This document shows positions 7,454 through 15,611 of a DNA stretch of 64,000 nucleotides, piece by piece. The notes under the pieces were generated by a model that was given only the letters and a program-made list of their open reading frames with translations, was not told where the DNA came from and ran no database searches. Every line of letters begins with the position of its first letter. Position 1 is the stretch's first letter. The translations under genes were made by a program, and so were the position numbers. The stretch spans positions 1-64,000 of the forward strand of contig NZ_LZKR01000209.1 in assembly GCF_001672915.1 (NCBI RefSeq). The letters are read 5' to 3'. Source of the stretch: Mycobacterium sp. 1245805.9 (GTDB lineage: Bacteria; Actinomycetota; Actinomycetes; Mycobacteriales; Mycobacteriaceae).

Positions 7454-8247
7454 CGGCCTGGCTCGAGGGCAAACGGGCGCTGGTGGTGGGCGCCGGTTCG
7501 GGAATCGGCCGCGCCGTGGTGGACGCGTTTCGCGACGAGGGCGCCAAAGTCGCCGTGCTGGAACGGGACTGCGACAAGTGCGAGCGGTTGCGGCGGGAGC
7601 TGCCCGACGTGCCGGTGGTCGACGGCGACGCCGTCACCCGCGAGGCCAACGAGCGCGCCGTCGCCGCGGCGGTGGACGAATTCGGCGGGCTGGACACCCT
7701 GGTCAACTGCGTCGGGATCTTCGATTTCTACCGAGGCATCGGCGACATCGACGCCGGCGACCTGTCGGGCGCGTTCGACGAGATGTTTCGCACCAACGTT
7801 TTGAGCCACCTGCAGTCGGTCAAGGCCGCCCTGCCCGCGCTGGGGGCGGCCACCGGGTCGTCGATCGTGCTGACCGAGTCGACGTCGTCGTACCATCCGG
7901 GGCGCGGCGGCGCGCTGTACGTGTCGTCGAAGTTCGCCGTCCGCGGGCTCGTGGCCGCGCTGGCTCACGAACTGGCGCCGCGGATTCGGGTCAACGGGGT
8001 GGCGCCGGGCGGCACGCTCAACACCGACCTGCGCGGCCTGGCCAGCCTCGGGCTCGACGACGTCCGCCTCGACGACACGCCCAACCGGGCCCGCGACCTG
8101 GCGTCCCGCAGCCCCCTCGGCGTCGCGCTCACCGGCGAGGACCACGCCTTCAGCTACGTGTTCCTGGCGTCCGACCGCTCGCGCGGCATCACCGGCGAAA
8201 CCGTCCATCCCGACGGCGGATTCGGGCTGGGGCCGCGAAATGCTTGA
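7450..8247 (+). CDS. cis-dihydrodiol dehydrogenase (SDR)
   Basis: A 265-aa short-chain dehydrogenase. The NAD-binding motif GAGSGIGRA is near residue 14, and D-x-x at VLERD (about 37) favours NAD. The catalytic set is S in LTESTSSY, Y-x-x-x-K in YVSSK near 157-161, then NGVAPGGT. It resembles BphB/HcaB enzymes, which rearomatize cis-dihydrodiols to catechols. GTG 7450 overlaps the upstream stop by four bases, and the 3' end overlaps the decarboxylase gene by eight. Context makes it the second step after the dioxygenase. Confidence 0.9.
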   Translation: MTAWLEGKRALVVGAGSGIGRAVVDAFRDEGAKVAVLERDCDKCERLRRELPDVPVVDGDAVTREANERAVAAAVDEFGGLDTLVNCVGIFDFYRGIGDIDAGDLSGAFDEMFRTNVLSHLQSVKAALPALGAATGSSIVLTESTSSYHPGRGGALYVSSKFAVRGLVAALAHELAPRIRVNGVAPGGTLNTDLRGLASLGLDDVRLDDTPNRARDLASRSPLGVALTGEDHAFSYVFLASDRSRGITGETVHPDGGFGLGPRNA

Positions 8248-8962
8248 CGAGCAGCGGGCATTGGTGGCCCAGGGCTGCCGGGTCGCCGCGGCCCGCGGCC
8301 TGATCGACGGCATCCTCGGTCACCTGAGCCTGCGCGTCGACGACGACCGCCTGCTGATCCGCTGCCGCAGCGACACCGACACCGGGGTGGCCTTCACCCG
8401 CCCGACCGATATCCGGCTCGTCACCTTCGACGGAAGCCCCGGCGCCGCAGGAGAACTCGACGGCTACCGCGTCCCCAACGAGCTGCCCATCCACGTCGAG
8501 ACCATGCGCGCCGATCCCGGGCACCGGACCGTCGCACACCTGCACCCGCCGGCAGTGGTGGCCGCGGATCTGGCCGGCATAGCGCTGCGGCCCATCTACG
8601 GCGCCTTCGACATTCCCGGCGCGTGGCTGGCGCGCGGCGGCGTGCCCGTCTACGAACGCGCCGTGCTGATCCGAAACCCGGCGCTGGGCAAGGAAATGGT
8701 GGCGGCCATGCAAGGCCGGCCGGTGGTGATCCTGCGCGGACACGGGATCACCAGCGCCGCAACCACCGTCGAGCAGGCCGTCTTGCAGGCGATCAGCCTT
8801 GACGCGCTGGCGCGGATGTCGTTGCGGGTGCGCTCGGCCGGCGGCATGTTGCGCGACATCGACGACGCCGACTGGGACGACCTACCGGACCTGGGCCCGG
8901 GCTTCAACACCGACGCGGCCTGGCGGCACGAGATCGCGCGGTTGGGCAAAGTCACAGGTTGA
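8240..8962 (+). CDS. class II aldolase/adducin family protein, probable decarboxylase
   Basis: A 240-aa class II aldolase-fold protein. Metal-site residues are visible at ELPIHVETM, VAHLHPP (near 97) and RGHGIT (near 158). In phthalate pathways the 3,4-dihydroxyphthalate decarboxylase PhtC belongs to this fold, as does an HCOMODA-type decarboxylase in cumate pathways. Coming after a dihydrodiol dehydrogenase, and with protocatechuate dioxygenase nearby, decarboxylation of a dihydroxy aromatic acid to protocatechuate is the most economical reading. A sugar-phosphate aldolase or epimerase role is less likely here but cannot be excluded from sequence alone. Confidence 0.8.
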   Translation: MLDEQRALVAQGCRVAAARGLIDGILGHLSLRVDDDRLLIRCRSDTDTGVAFTRPTDIRLVTFDGSPGAAGELDGYRVPNELPIHVETMRADPGHRTVAHLHPPAVVAADLAGIALRPIYGAFDIPGAWLARGGVPVYERAVLIRNPALGKEMVAAMQGRPVVILRGHGITSAATTVEQAVLQAISLDALARMSLRVRSAGGMLRDIDDADWDDLPDLGPGFNTDAAWRHEIARLGKVTG

Positions 8963-9017
8963 TATCGGGCGCGCGCCCTGCCCGGATAGCGCTGGCGGCG
9001 GGCTTAACCTGGCCGAC

Positions 9018-9860
9018 GTGAGCGAACTGGACCGGAGGCGCTTCCTGGTCGCGGTGGCCGCGACGGTGGCGGTCACCGGGATCTCGTGGTGCGCCGACGG
9101 CGGTCCCAGGGTGGCGCGCGCCGAGGTCCCCGGGTCCGCCCCGGCCCCCGCGGCCCCGGCCCTGCCGCCGTTGCTGTCGCCCCCGGACCGCGCAGCGCGC
9201 GTCGTGCTGCCGGGCGGCGCGGTGCTGAGCAAGCTTCCCGGCGACGGTGACCTGCTGGCCTGGACGGTCGACGACGGCGTCGACACCGATGTGGTCCGGC
9301 TCTACACGGAATTCGCCCGATCGACCGGCGTGCGGCTGACCTATTTCGTCACCGGCTCCTATCGGTCGTGGACCGACAACGCCGCGTTGCTTCGGCCGCT
9401 GGTCGAATCCGGGCAGATCCAGCTGGCCAACCACACCTGGTCGCATCCGGACCTGACGAAACTGACGCCGAACCAGGTCGCCGACGAACTCGGCCGCACC
9501 GATCAGTTCCTGCGCAACACCTACGGTGTGGATGCCACGCCATACTTCCGGCCGCCGTACGGCCATCACAACGCCGTAGTGGACGCCGTCGCCGCCGATC
9601 TGGGCTACCAGGTGCCCACGCTGTGGTCCGGCGACCTGCGGGATTCCGCGCTGCTTTCCGAAGACCAGATCGTCAAGCTGGCCGACCTGTCCTTCACCCG
9701 GCAGAACATCGTGATCGGCCACCTCAACCACGCGCCGGTCACCCACGTGTACGGGCGGCTGGTGGAGATCATCCGGGCCCGCAGGCTGCGCACAGTGACG
9801 CTCAACGACGTCTTCCTGAAGCCGGAAATCCCGCACCGCACAGCGCATTTCGCCGGCTGA
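9018..9860 (+). CDS. exported polysaccharide deacetylase (NodB domain)
   Basis: A 280-aa protein. An N-terminal twin-arginine-like signal (RRRFLV, then a hydrophobic stretch to about residue 26) and a Pro/Ala linker precede a NodB fold (about 70-270). Catalytic motifs are TVDDGVD (MT1, the usual FDD varied to VDD), HTWSHP (MT2, two His for metal) and RPPYG (MT3). It would remove acetyl groups from a cell-wall or surface polysaccharide. I start at GTG 9018 because the twin-arginine segment begins there; the frame open from 8799 overlaps the decarboxylase gene. It lies 55 bases after the catabolic operon and may share its transcript, though the function appears unrelated. Confidence 0.85.
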   Translation: MSELDRRRFLVAVAATVAVTGISWCADGGPRVARAEVPGSAPAPAAPALPPLLSPPDRAARVVLPGGAVLSKLPGDGDLLAWTVDDGVDTDVVRLYTEFARSTGVRLTYFVTGSYRSWTDNAALLRPLVESGQIQLANHTWSHPDLTKLTPNQVADELGRTDQFLRNTYGVDATPYFRPPYGHHNAVVDAVAADLGYQVPTLWSGDLRDSALLSEDQIVKLADLSFTRQNIVIGHLNHAPVTHVYGRLVEIIRARRLRTVTLNDVFLKPEIPHRTAHFAG

Positions 9861-9866
9861 CGAGCC

Positions 9867-10655
9867 TCAGCCGACCTGATCGCCAATCTCCTTGGCCGCC
9901 TTGACAAGCGCGGCCACCACCGCTGGGTAGCGGTCGCCGTCGAGCCGGTCCTGCGGCGCGGCGGCGTTGAGCGCGAGCCGCACGCCCGGCGCCCGCGTCG
10001 GGATCGGCACCGCGACCGACGCGACACCGTCCTCGCTCTCCTCGCGGTTGATGGCGTAGCCGCGCTCGCGGATGCGCGACAGCTCGGCTTCCAGCTCGGC
10101 GCGGCTGCCGATCGAGTGTGAGGTGACCCGTTCCAGCCGCTCGTTCGGAAATAGTTGGCGCAGTTCGTGTTCGGGCAGCTGGGCGAGCATCACCTTGCCC
10201 GTCGAGGTGCAGTGCGCCGGCATGGTGCGCCCGAGCCGGGACGCCACCCGCACCGCCGCCGGGCCCTCGACCGCGGCGACGAAGTGGACGTTGGCGCCGT
10301 CGAGCATCCCGACGTGAATCGATTCGCGCAGTTGCTCGCTGAGGGCACGCATGATCGGCGCGGCGGATCGTTGGATGTCGAGGCGACCGAAGACCGCGAA
10401 CGCCACGCCGGTGAGCGAGGGACCCGGCAGGTACGCCTTGGATACCGGGTCTTGGCGCACGAAGCCGCGGTAGGCCAGCATCGCGAGCAGCCGGTGCGCC
10501 GTCGACGGCGCGACCCCCAGGTAACGGGTGGCCTCGCTCAACCGGATCTCGGGCCGCTCCCCCAGCAACAGCAGCAGCTTCAGCGCGTTGTCGACCGACT
10601 CGATCGGATACTGCGGCGCAAGCGGTTCGCCTGACGGCTCGCGCTTCGCTTGCAT
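9867..10655 (-). CDS. IclR-family transcriptional regulator
   Basis: A 262-aa regulator. The N-terminal winged HTH spans about residues 15-75 (SVDNALKLLLLLGE, LGVAPSTAHRLLAML). The C-terminal effector domain contains IHVGMLDGANVHFVA, ASRLGRTMPAHCTSTGKVML and GYAINREESEDGVASVAVP. I start at ATG 10655 (MQAKREP); the frame extends to 10769 but that part has no family similarity and enters an intergenic repeat. IclR proteins commonly control aromatic catabolism (PcaR, PhtR type). The convergent dioxygenase operon and the palindrome at 5354 are the likely targets. Confidence 0.9.
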   Translation of the reverse strand: MQAKREPSGEPLAPQYPIESVDNALKLLLLLGERPEIRLSEATRYLGVAPSTAHRLLAMLAYRGFVRQDPVSKAYLPGPSLTGVAFAVFGRLDIQRSAAPIMRALSEQLRESIHVGMLDGANVHFVAAVEGPAAVRVASRLGRTMPAHCTSTGKVMLAQLPEHELRQLFPNERLERVTSHSIGSRAELEAELSRIRERGYAINREESEDGVASVAVPIPTRAPGVRLALNAAAPQDRLDGDRYPAVVAALVKAAKEIGDQVG

Positions 10656-10705
10656 GGCTTCACGGTAGTCGCACTGGTCGCAATGGCCACGCCCGTCAGG
10701 GCGCC

Positions 10706-10843
10706 GTGTGCGTCCAGGGCTTTGCGTGTAACTCCTGGGCGGGAAAATCGCCGAGATCCCGCCACGCATACACGCCGAAAGCCGTCACTTCACACTCGAC
10801 CGCGGCGGAAAAATCGCCGACATACCGCCGCCACCTCACACGG
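10706..10843. repeat. Dispersed intergenic repeat, copy 1
   Basis: The non-coding stretch carries the words GTGTGCGTCCAGGGCTTTG, GCGTGTAACTC, two copies of GGCGGGAAAA/GGCGGAAAAATCGCCGA, and CGCATACACGC. Related word sets occur at 12386-12472 and 17371-17482. All three lie between genes at 3' or promoter-distal positions. The inverted GAAAATCG/CGATTTTC-like words would allow hairpins. Confidence 0.55.
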
Positions 10844-10883
10844 AAGACGGTGAGAGCCCACTCGACCCGTTAGTCTCGGCATC

Positions 10884-11714
10884 GTGTACGGGGCTACCGA
10901 GACCGGATACAGCCGATACGTCGCCATCGGTGACAGCCAGACCGAGGGCCTCTGGGACGGTAACGACACGGTCGGCTTCCTCGGGTTCGCCGACCGGCTC
11001 GCCGCCATGATCGATTCGCACTACCCGGGCCTGCACTACGCCAACCTGGCGATTCGCGGCAAGCTGGTGGCCGACGTGCTGCACGAGCAGCTCCCGCCGG
11101 CGCTCGCGATGCGGCCGGACCTGATCACCGTGTGCGTCGGGATGAACGACGTCATCCAGCCGGGGAACTCGTTCGGCCGGGCGCTGGCCAACCTCGATCG
11201 CTTGCACGCCGCGCTCGCCGAATCCGGAGCGACGGTGGTCACCACCACCTTCCCGAACGTCGCCCAATTCCTTCCGCTCGGCCGGCTGGTCTCCGGGCGG
11301 CTCGCCCGCATCAACGACGCGATCCGGGCCGCCGCCGACCAAAACGACTTCCGGCTCGTCGACCTCTACGACGCCCCCTCGATGCGCGACCTGGACACGT
11401 GGGACGTGGACCGCGTGCACGCGTCCACCAAGGGGCACATCCTGTTCGCGGCCGCGGCGGCCGAGGCCCTGAATTTGCCTGGCAGCAACCATGATTGGGC
11501 CGAGGCGAGCGGTAGCCCCACGCGGCTGTCGTTCCGGACCCGGACCTACGGGCAGCTGCGCTGGACGCAGGAGAAGTTCATGCCGTGGGTGTGGCGGCGC
11601 ATGCGCGGCAAATCCTCGGCCGACGGGCGGGTGCCCAAGCGCCCGCGCCTGGAACCGGTCGGCACACCAAGTACGGCGCGGTTTGCCCATCGGTCAGGCA
11701 TCCTTGACCCATGA
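10884..11714 (+). CDS. SGNH/GDSL-type hydrolase
   Basis: A 276-aa esterase/lipase-type hydrolase. Block I is YVAIGDSQTEG (nucleophile Ser near 18), block III VCVGMNDV (Gly and Asn of the oxyanion hole) and block V WDVDRVHAS (Asp and His). All four catalytic positions are present. No signal peptide is seen. The last ~65 residues are Arg/Pro-rich and probably unstructured. GTG 10884 is the start. The stop overlaps the DedA gene by four bases, so the two are coupled. The substrate is not known. Confidence 0.88.
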   Translation: MYGATETGYSRYVAIGDSQTEGLWDGNDTVGFLGFADRLAAMIDSHYPGLHYANLAIRGKLVADVLHEQLPPALAMRPDLITVCVGMNDVIQPGNSFGRALANLDRLHAALAESGATVVTTTFPNVAQFLPLGRLVSGRLARINDAIRAAADQNDFRLVDLYDAPSMRDLDTWDVDRVHASTKGHILFAAAAAEALNLPGSNHDWAEASGSPTRLSFRTRTYGQLRWTQEKFMPWVWRRMRGKSSADGRVPKRPRLEPVGTPSTARFAHRSGILDP

Positions 11715-12370
11715 ACGTGGAGGCTTTGCTGCAGTCGATCCCGCCGCTGCTCGTCTACCTGGTGGTCGGCGGTGTGGTCGGGGTGGAGAGCCTGGGCATT
11801 CCCCTCCCCGGTGAGATCGTGCTGGTCAGCGCCGCGCTGATGTCGTCGCACCACGACCTGGCCGTCAATCCGGTCGGCGTCGGCGCCGCCGCGGTGATCG
11901 GCGCGGTGGTCGGCGACTCGATCGGCTATTCGGTCGGGCGCCGGTACGGGCTGCCGCTCTTCGACCGCCTCGGCCGGCGGTTCCCCAAACACTTCGGCCC
12001 CGGGCACGTCGCGCTCGCCGAAAAGCTGTTCAACCGCTGGGGCGTTCGCGCGGTGTTCTTCGGCCGCTTCATCGCCCTGCTGCGGATCTTTGCCGGCCCG
12101 CTGGCCGGTGCGCTCAAGATGCCCTATCCGCGCTTCCTCGCGGCCAACGTCTCCGGCGGCATCTGCTGGGCGGGCGGCACCACGGCGCTCGTGTACTTCG
12201 CCGGGATGGCCGCCGAACGCTGGCTGGAGCGGTTCTCCTGGATCGGGCTGGTGGTCGCCGTCGTGTGTGGCATCACCGCCGCCATCCTGCTGCGCGAACG
12301 CACGTCGCGGATGATCGCCGAGCTGGAGGAGGAGCACCGCCGCAAGGCCGAAGCCACCGACGCCGCGTGA
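11711..12370 (+). CDS. DedA-family membrane protein
   Basis: A 219-aa integral membrane protein with about five or six hydrophobic segments. The family signature is visible as ESLGIPLPGEIVL near residue 26 and the conserved region FFGRFIALLRIFAGPLAG near 120. DedA proteins are polyprenyl-phosphate or lipid flippase-like permeases needed for envelope homeostasis. The C-terminus is a charged cytoplasmic tail. The ATG overlaps the SGNH hydrolase stop. Confidence 0.9.
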   Translation: MNVEALLQSIPPLLVYLVVGGVVGVESLGIPLPGEIVLVSAALMSSHHDLAVNPVGVGAAAVIGAVVGDSIGYSVGRRYGLPLFDRLGRRFPKHFGPGHVALAEKLFNRWGVRAVFFGRFIALLRIFAGPLAGALKMPYPRFLAANVSGGICWAGGTTALVYFAGMAAERWLERFSWIGLVVAVVCGITAAILLRERTSRMIAELEEEHRRKAEATDAA

Positions 12371-12385
12371 ACTAGTGAATCCATG

Positions 12386-12472
12386 GCTTTGCGCGTGCGT
12401 CCAGGGCGAGAAAGTCGCCCGGATCCCGCCATCAGCCCACACTGAAAGCCCAAGATTCACACTCAAAGCCCT
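12386..12472. repeat. Dispersed intergenic repeat, copy 2
   Basis: Words shared with copies 1 and 3 are GCGTGCGTCCAGGGC, GAGAAAGTCGCCCGGATCC, CACACTGAAAGCCC and CACACTCAAAGCCCTGAGC. It lies between the convergent DedA and TetR gene ends, where it may serve as a terminator region. Confidence 0.5.
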
Positions 12473-12484
12473 GAGCCCGCAGGG

Positions 12485-13120
12485 CTAACCCACGGCCTCG
12501 CCGATGTCGATCGGCTCGACCGGGCGGTGCTCCTCGATGAGCGAGAGGCCCATCTTGCGGGCGCGCCGGGCGGCGTCCAGGTCCCCCACCACGGCGAGGA
12601 TCATCGCGCCCTTCATCAGGATGTGCCAGGACGAGGCGAACTCCTCGACGTCGGTCAGCCCGGCGGCGACGGCGCGGCGGCGCACGATGTCGCGGACGTG
12701 GTCGATGTGGGCGATGCAGGCCTGGCCGGCGGGATGGTCGGCGCCCAACTCCAGGAGCACGTTGATGAACGAGCAGCCCTCGTAGCCGTCGCGCGACTGG
12801 AACCAGTCGTGCAGGACGTCGAAGATCGCGAGCAGCTGCTCCTCGGGTGTGCTGCCCCGCTGGAAGGACTGCTCTTCGATCAGGCCGTGCGTCCAGACCT
12901 CCTCGCGCCGCTGCAGCACGGCGAGCACCAGCGCGTCCTTGGTCGGGAAGTGGCGGTAGAGGGTCGCCCTGGCCACGCCAGCCCGCACGATCACCTCGTC
13001 GGTGCCCACGGCGCGGATCCCACGCCGGCTGAACAGCTCATAAGCCGCGGTCAGGATGCGTTCGCGGGCCGAGCTGATGACAGGAGTGACATCGTCGCTT
13101 GTCATACCGGGCCTTACCAT
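12485..13120 (-). CDS. TetR-family transcriptional regulator
   Basis: A 211-aa regulator. The HTH (about residues 18-63) reads RERILTAAYELFSRRGIRAV with GVARATLYRHFPTKDALV. The C-terminal ligand domain contains GCSFINVLLELG, typical of the TetR subgroup near AcrR. Two starts are possible: ATG 13120 (MVRPGM) and ATG 13105 (MTSDDV), the latter preceded closely by AAGG. I give the longer. A perfect dyad (13140-13157) 19 bases upstream is the likely autoregulatory operator. The divergent STAS gene may also be a target; no transporter or oxidoreductase is adjacent. Confidence 0.87.
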   Translation of the reverse strand: MVRPGMTSDDVTPVISSARERILTAAYELFSRRGIRAVGTDEVIVRAGVARATLYRHFPTKDALVLAVLQRREEVWTHGLIEEQSFQRGSTPEEQLLAIFDVLHDWFQSRDGYEGCSFINVLLELGADHPAGQACIAHIDHVRDIVRRRAVAAGLTDVEEFASSWHILMKGAMILAVVGDLDAARRARKMGLSLIEEHRPVEPIDIGEAVG

Positions 13121-13139
13121 ACTCTTAACAGGCTAATGT

Positions 13140-13157
13140 AGACAGACCGCCCTGTCT
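13140..13157. promoter_or_regulatory. TetR-type operator
   Basis: AGACAG-ACCGCC-CTGTCT is a perfect 6+6+6 inverted repeat 19 bases upstream of the TetR start at 13120. The form AGACAG/CTGTCT is a common TetR-family operator shape. Autoregulation is inferred. Confidence 0.65.
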
Positions 13158-13195
13158 CGTTATACAAATGAGATTCGCGCACTTCGCGCGACAGT

Positions 13196-13209
13196 CTGTC
13201 TTCAGACAG
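13196..13209. promoter_or_regulatory. Second AGACAG/CTGTCT dyad upstream of STAS gene
   Basis: CTGTCT-TC-AGACAG is a perfect 6+2+6 inverted repeat, 51 bases before ATG 13261. It uses the same half-site word as the operator at 13140 in the opposite order, so the same TetR protein may bind it, or it may form a hairpin in the STAS leader. Confidence 0.45.
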
Positions 13210-13260
13210 CAGGACGGGCATCCATCCCGGCGCCCGGCGTCGGTAGATTAGGAGTCCCTC

Positions 13261-13698
13261 ATGAGCCCGATCACTGCGGAATCGATATCGACTCCGCACC
13301 TGACGCTCAGCACGCGGCTGGTCCACGAGCTGGGAGACCCGCACAGCACGCTGCGGGCAACCACCGACCGCAACGGTGCGGCGGTCATCATCAACGCCGG
13401 CGGCGAGGTCGACGCCTGCAACGAGCACACCTGGCGCCGCCTGGTCAACGAGGCCGCCGCCATCGTCATCCCGCCCGGCCCCTTCGTCATCGACGTCAGC
13501 GGCCTCGAATTCATGGGCTGCTGCGCGTTCGCGGTGCTGGCCGACGGGGCGCAACGGTGTCGAGAGCGCGGCATCGAAATGCGTCTGGTGAGTTGCGAGC
13601 CGTTCGTCGCCCGCATCGTCGACTCCTGCGGGCTGGGCCGCCTGCTGCCGGTGTACCCGACCGCGGACGCCGCGCTCGCGTCGACCGCTCGCTGGTAA
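13261..13698 (+). CDS. STAS-domain protein, anti-sigma factor antagonist-like
   Basis: A 145-aa protein. The STAS fold (about residues 35-140) begins with AAVIINAGGEVDACN and contains FVIDVSGLEFMGCCAFAVL. In classical antagonists the phospho-acceptor Ser/Thr sits in the D-x-S-G-(x)n-S/T-S loop; here the loop reads DVSGLEFMGCC, so the usual acceptor Ser position carries Gly-Cys. Regulation by phosphorylation may therefore be absent. It is a cytoplasmic partner for an anti-sigma factor, none of which is adjacent. The next gene starts 34 bases downstream. Confidence 0.82.
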   Translation: MSPITAESISTPHLTLSTRLVHELGDPHSTLRATTDRNGAAVIINAGGEVDACNEHTWRRLVNEAAAIVIPPGPFVIDVSGLEFMGCCAFAVLADGAQRCRERGIEMRLVSCEPFVARIVDSCGLGRLLPVYPTADAALASTARW

Positions 13699-13732
13699 GC
13701 CGCCCCGAATCAATCGGCCGATAATCGGCTGA

Positions 13733-14818
13733 ATGAGCGGGCTTCCCACCTTCGGTGCGGAGGAGGAATTCCTCCTCGTCGACCCGCGTACCGGCGAACC
13801 GGCCCCCCGCAACGCCGCGGTGGCCGAGGAAGCCGAGCGGCGGGGCGCGACCATGCAGCTCGAACTGAGCAGCTGCCAGGTCGAAACCAACTCCAGCGTG
13901 ACGGCGACCAGCGCGGAGCTGGGCGAGCAACTCACCCGGCTGCGCCGCGCCGCCGCCGAGGCCGCCGAGGCCGCCGGGGTGCAGCTGCTCGCCGCCGGCC
14001 TGCCGCCCACCACCCCGCACGAGTTTCCCGTCACCGACACGCCCCGGTACCGGCGGATCGGCGAGGCGTACGGAATGGTCGCGCACGAGCAGGGCATCTG
14101 CGGATGTCACGTCCACGTGCAGGTGCCCGACCGGGCCGGCGCCATCCGGGTCAGCAACTGGCTGCGGCCGTGGCTGCCGTCATTGCTTGCGCTGTCGGCC
14201 AATTCGCGGGTGTATCGCAACGCCGACAGCGGCTACGCGAGCTGGCGCAGTGTGCTGTGGCGGCGCTGGCCGGTGGCCGGGCCGCCGCCGTTCTTCCCCG
14301 CACCCGAGGAGTACGACCGCACGGTGCGCATGCTGATCGACAGCGAAGTCATCCTCGACCACAAGATGGTCTATTGGGACGTACGCCCGTCGGAGAACTT
14401 CCCGACCGTCGAGATCCGGGTGGCCGACGTACCGGCGACGGTCGACGAGACGGTGCTGCTGGCCACGCTGGTCCGGGCCGCGGTGATGACGGCGCTGGAC
14501 GAGCGGAATGAGGGCAACGAGCGCCTGCCGCCCGCGGCGCTGCGGGCCGCGTACTGGAAGGCCGCGCACGACGGGCTCGCGGGAGACACGCTCGACCTGA
14601 TCCACGGCAGCGGGGCGGTGCCGGTGCGCCAGGTGTTGGGCGCGCTGGTGCAGCGGGTACGCCCGGCGCTGGACGCGCTCGGTGAATACGACCGCGTCAC
14701 AACCGAATTGGACCGCGTCGCCGCGCAAGGCAACGGGGCGATGCGTCAGCTGCGGGCGTGGCAAAAGCGCCACGACGTGATGGACGTCATCGCCGAAGCC
14801 GTCGTCAACCCACGGTGA
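13733..14818 (+). CDS. YbdK-type carboxylate-amine ligase (glutamate-cysteine ligase family 2)
   Basis: A 361-aa ATP-grasp-like ligase of the GCS2 family. N-terminal FGAEEEFLLVDPRTGE binds metal and substrate. GICGCHVHVQVPD near residue 125 and NFPTVEIRVADVPATVDE near 223 are conserved blocks. It resembles Rv0433 of M. tuberculosis (from memory). Members have weak glutamate-cysteine ligase activity in vitro; the true substrate is unsettled. It is convergent with the TauE-like gene, overlapping by 14 bases at the 3' ends. Confidence 0.9.
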   Translation: MSGLPTFGAEEEFLLVDPRTGEPAPRNAAVAEEAERRGATMQLELSSCQVETNSSVTATSAELGEQLTRLRRAAAEAAEAAGVQLLAAGLPPTTPHEFPVTDTPRYRRIGEAYGMVAHEQGICGCHVHVQVPDRAGAIRVSNWLRPWLPSLLALSANSRVYRNADSGYASWRSVLWRRWPVAGPPPFFPAPEEYDRTVRMLIDSEVILDHKMVYWDVRPSENFPTVEIRVADVPATVDETVLLATLVRAAVMTALDERNEGNERLPPAALRAAYWKAAHDGLAGDTLDLIHGSGAVPVRQVLGALVQRVRPALDALGEYDRVTTELDRVAAQGNGAMRQLRAWQKRHDVMDVIAEAVVNPR

Positions 14819-15590
14819 GCAGGCGGTACAGGCCGATCAGCCCGACCACCACAATGGTGGAGCGCAACGCCGTCGGCGAAAGCCGGCGCCCGTAGCGCGC
14901 CCCGACCAGTCCCCCGACCAGCGAGCCCGCGGCGATCAGCCCGGCGACCGGCCAGCTGATCCGCCCAAACGCCACCAGCGAATAGCTCACCGCCGCAACG
15001 ACATTCACCACCAGCGTCAGCAGGTTCTTGGCCGCATTCATCCGCTGCACCGACTCGGGCAACAGCGCGCCCATGACGCCGACCAGCAGGATGCCCTGCG
15101 CGGCGGTGAAGTAGCCGCCGTAGACGGCGACGGCGAACGTCCCGAGCACCAGCACGGCCTTGCGTGCCGGCGTGATGTGTTCGGCCGACCGCCCCTGTTG
15201 CTCGGCCCGCCGCGCCGCCCACGTCTGCAGCTTCGGCCCGATCACCACGAGGACAAGGGCCAGCACCAACAGCACCGGCACGACGCGGGCGAACACCGTC
15301 GGGGGCAGGTGCAGCAGCAGGAAGGCGCCCAGCACGGCGCCGGCCAGCGACGCCGGCAGTTGCCAGCGCAGCCGATCCCACTGCCCGGCCAGCTCGGCGC
15401 GGTAGCCCCAGGTGCCCGACACGCTGCCCGCCACCAGGCCGACCGCGTTCGACATGGTGGCGGTGACGGGCGGATAGCCGAGGGCGACGAGCGTCGGGAA
15501 GGTGACCAGGGTGCCCGATCCGACGAGGGCGTTGATGGCGCCGGCGGCGAACCCGGCCACGGCGATCAAAACCATATGGGAGAGCAGCAC
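14805..15590 (-). CDS. TauE/SafE-family sulfite/anion exporter
   Basis: A 261-aa permease with about eight hydrophobic segments. It shows the TauE/SafE inverted repeat: GFAAGAINALVGSGTLVTFP near the N-terminus and the second half AVYGGYFTAAQGILLVGVM near residue 155. Members export sulfite, sulfoacetate or related anions across the inner membrane. The neighbours give no clue to the substrate. It is separated by 21 bases from the upstream catalase-related gene on the same strand and may be co-transcribed with it. Confidence 0.9.
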   Translation of the reverse strand: MLLSHMVLIAVAGFAAGAINALVGSGTLVTFPTLVALGYPPVTATMSNAVGLVAGSVSGTWGYRAELAGQWDRLRWQLPASLAGAVLGAFLLLHLPPTVFARVVPVLLVLALVLVVIGPKLQTWAARRAEQQGRSAEHITPARKAVLVLGTFAVAVYGGYFTAAQGILLVGVMGALLPESVQRMNAAKNLLTLVVNVVAAVSYSLVAFGRISWPVAGLIAAGSLVGGLVGARYGRRLSPTALRSTIVVVGLIGLYRLLTVG

Positions 15591-15611
15591 TCCCGCGAAG
15601 CTTAGTCGTCC

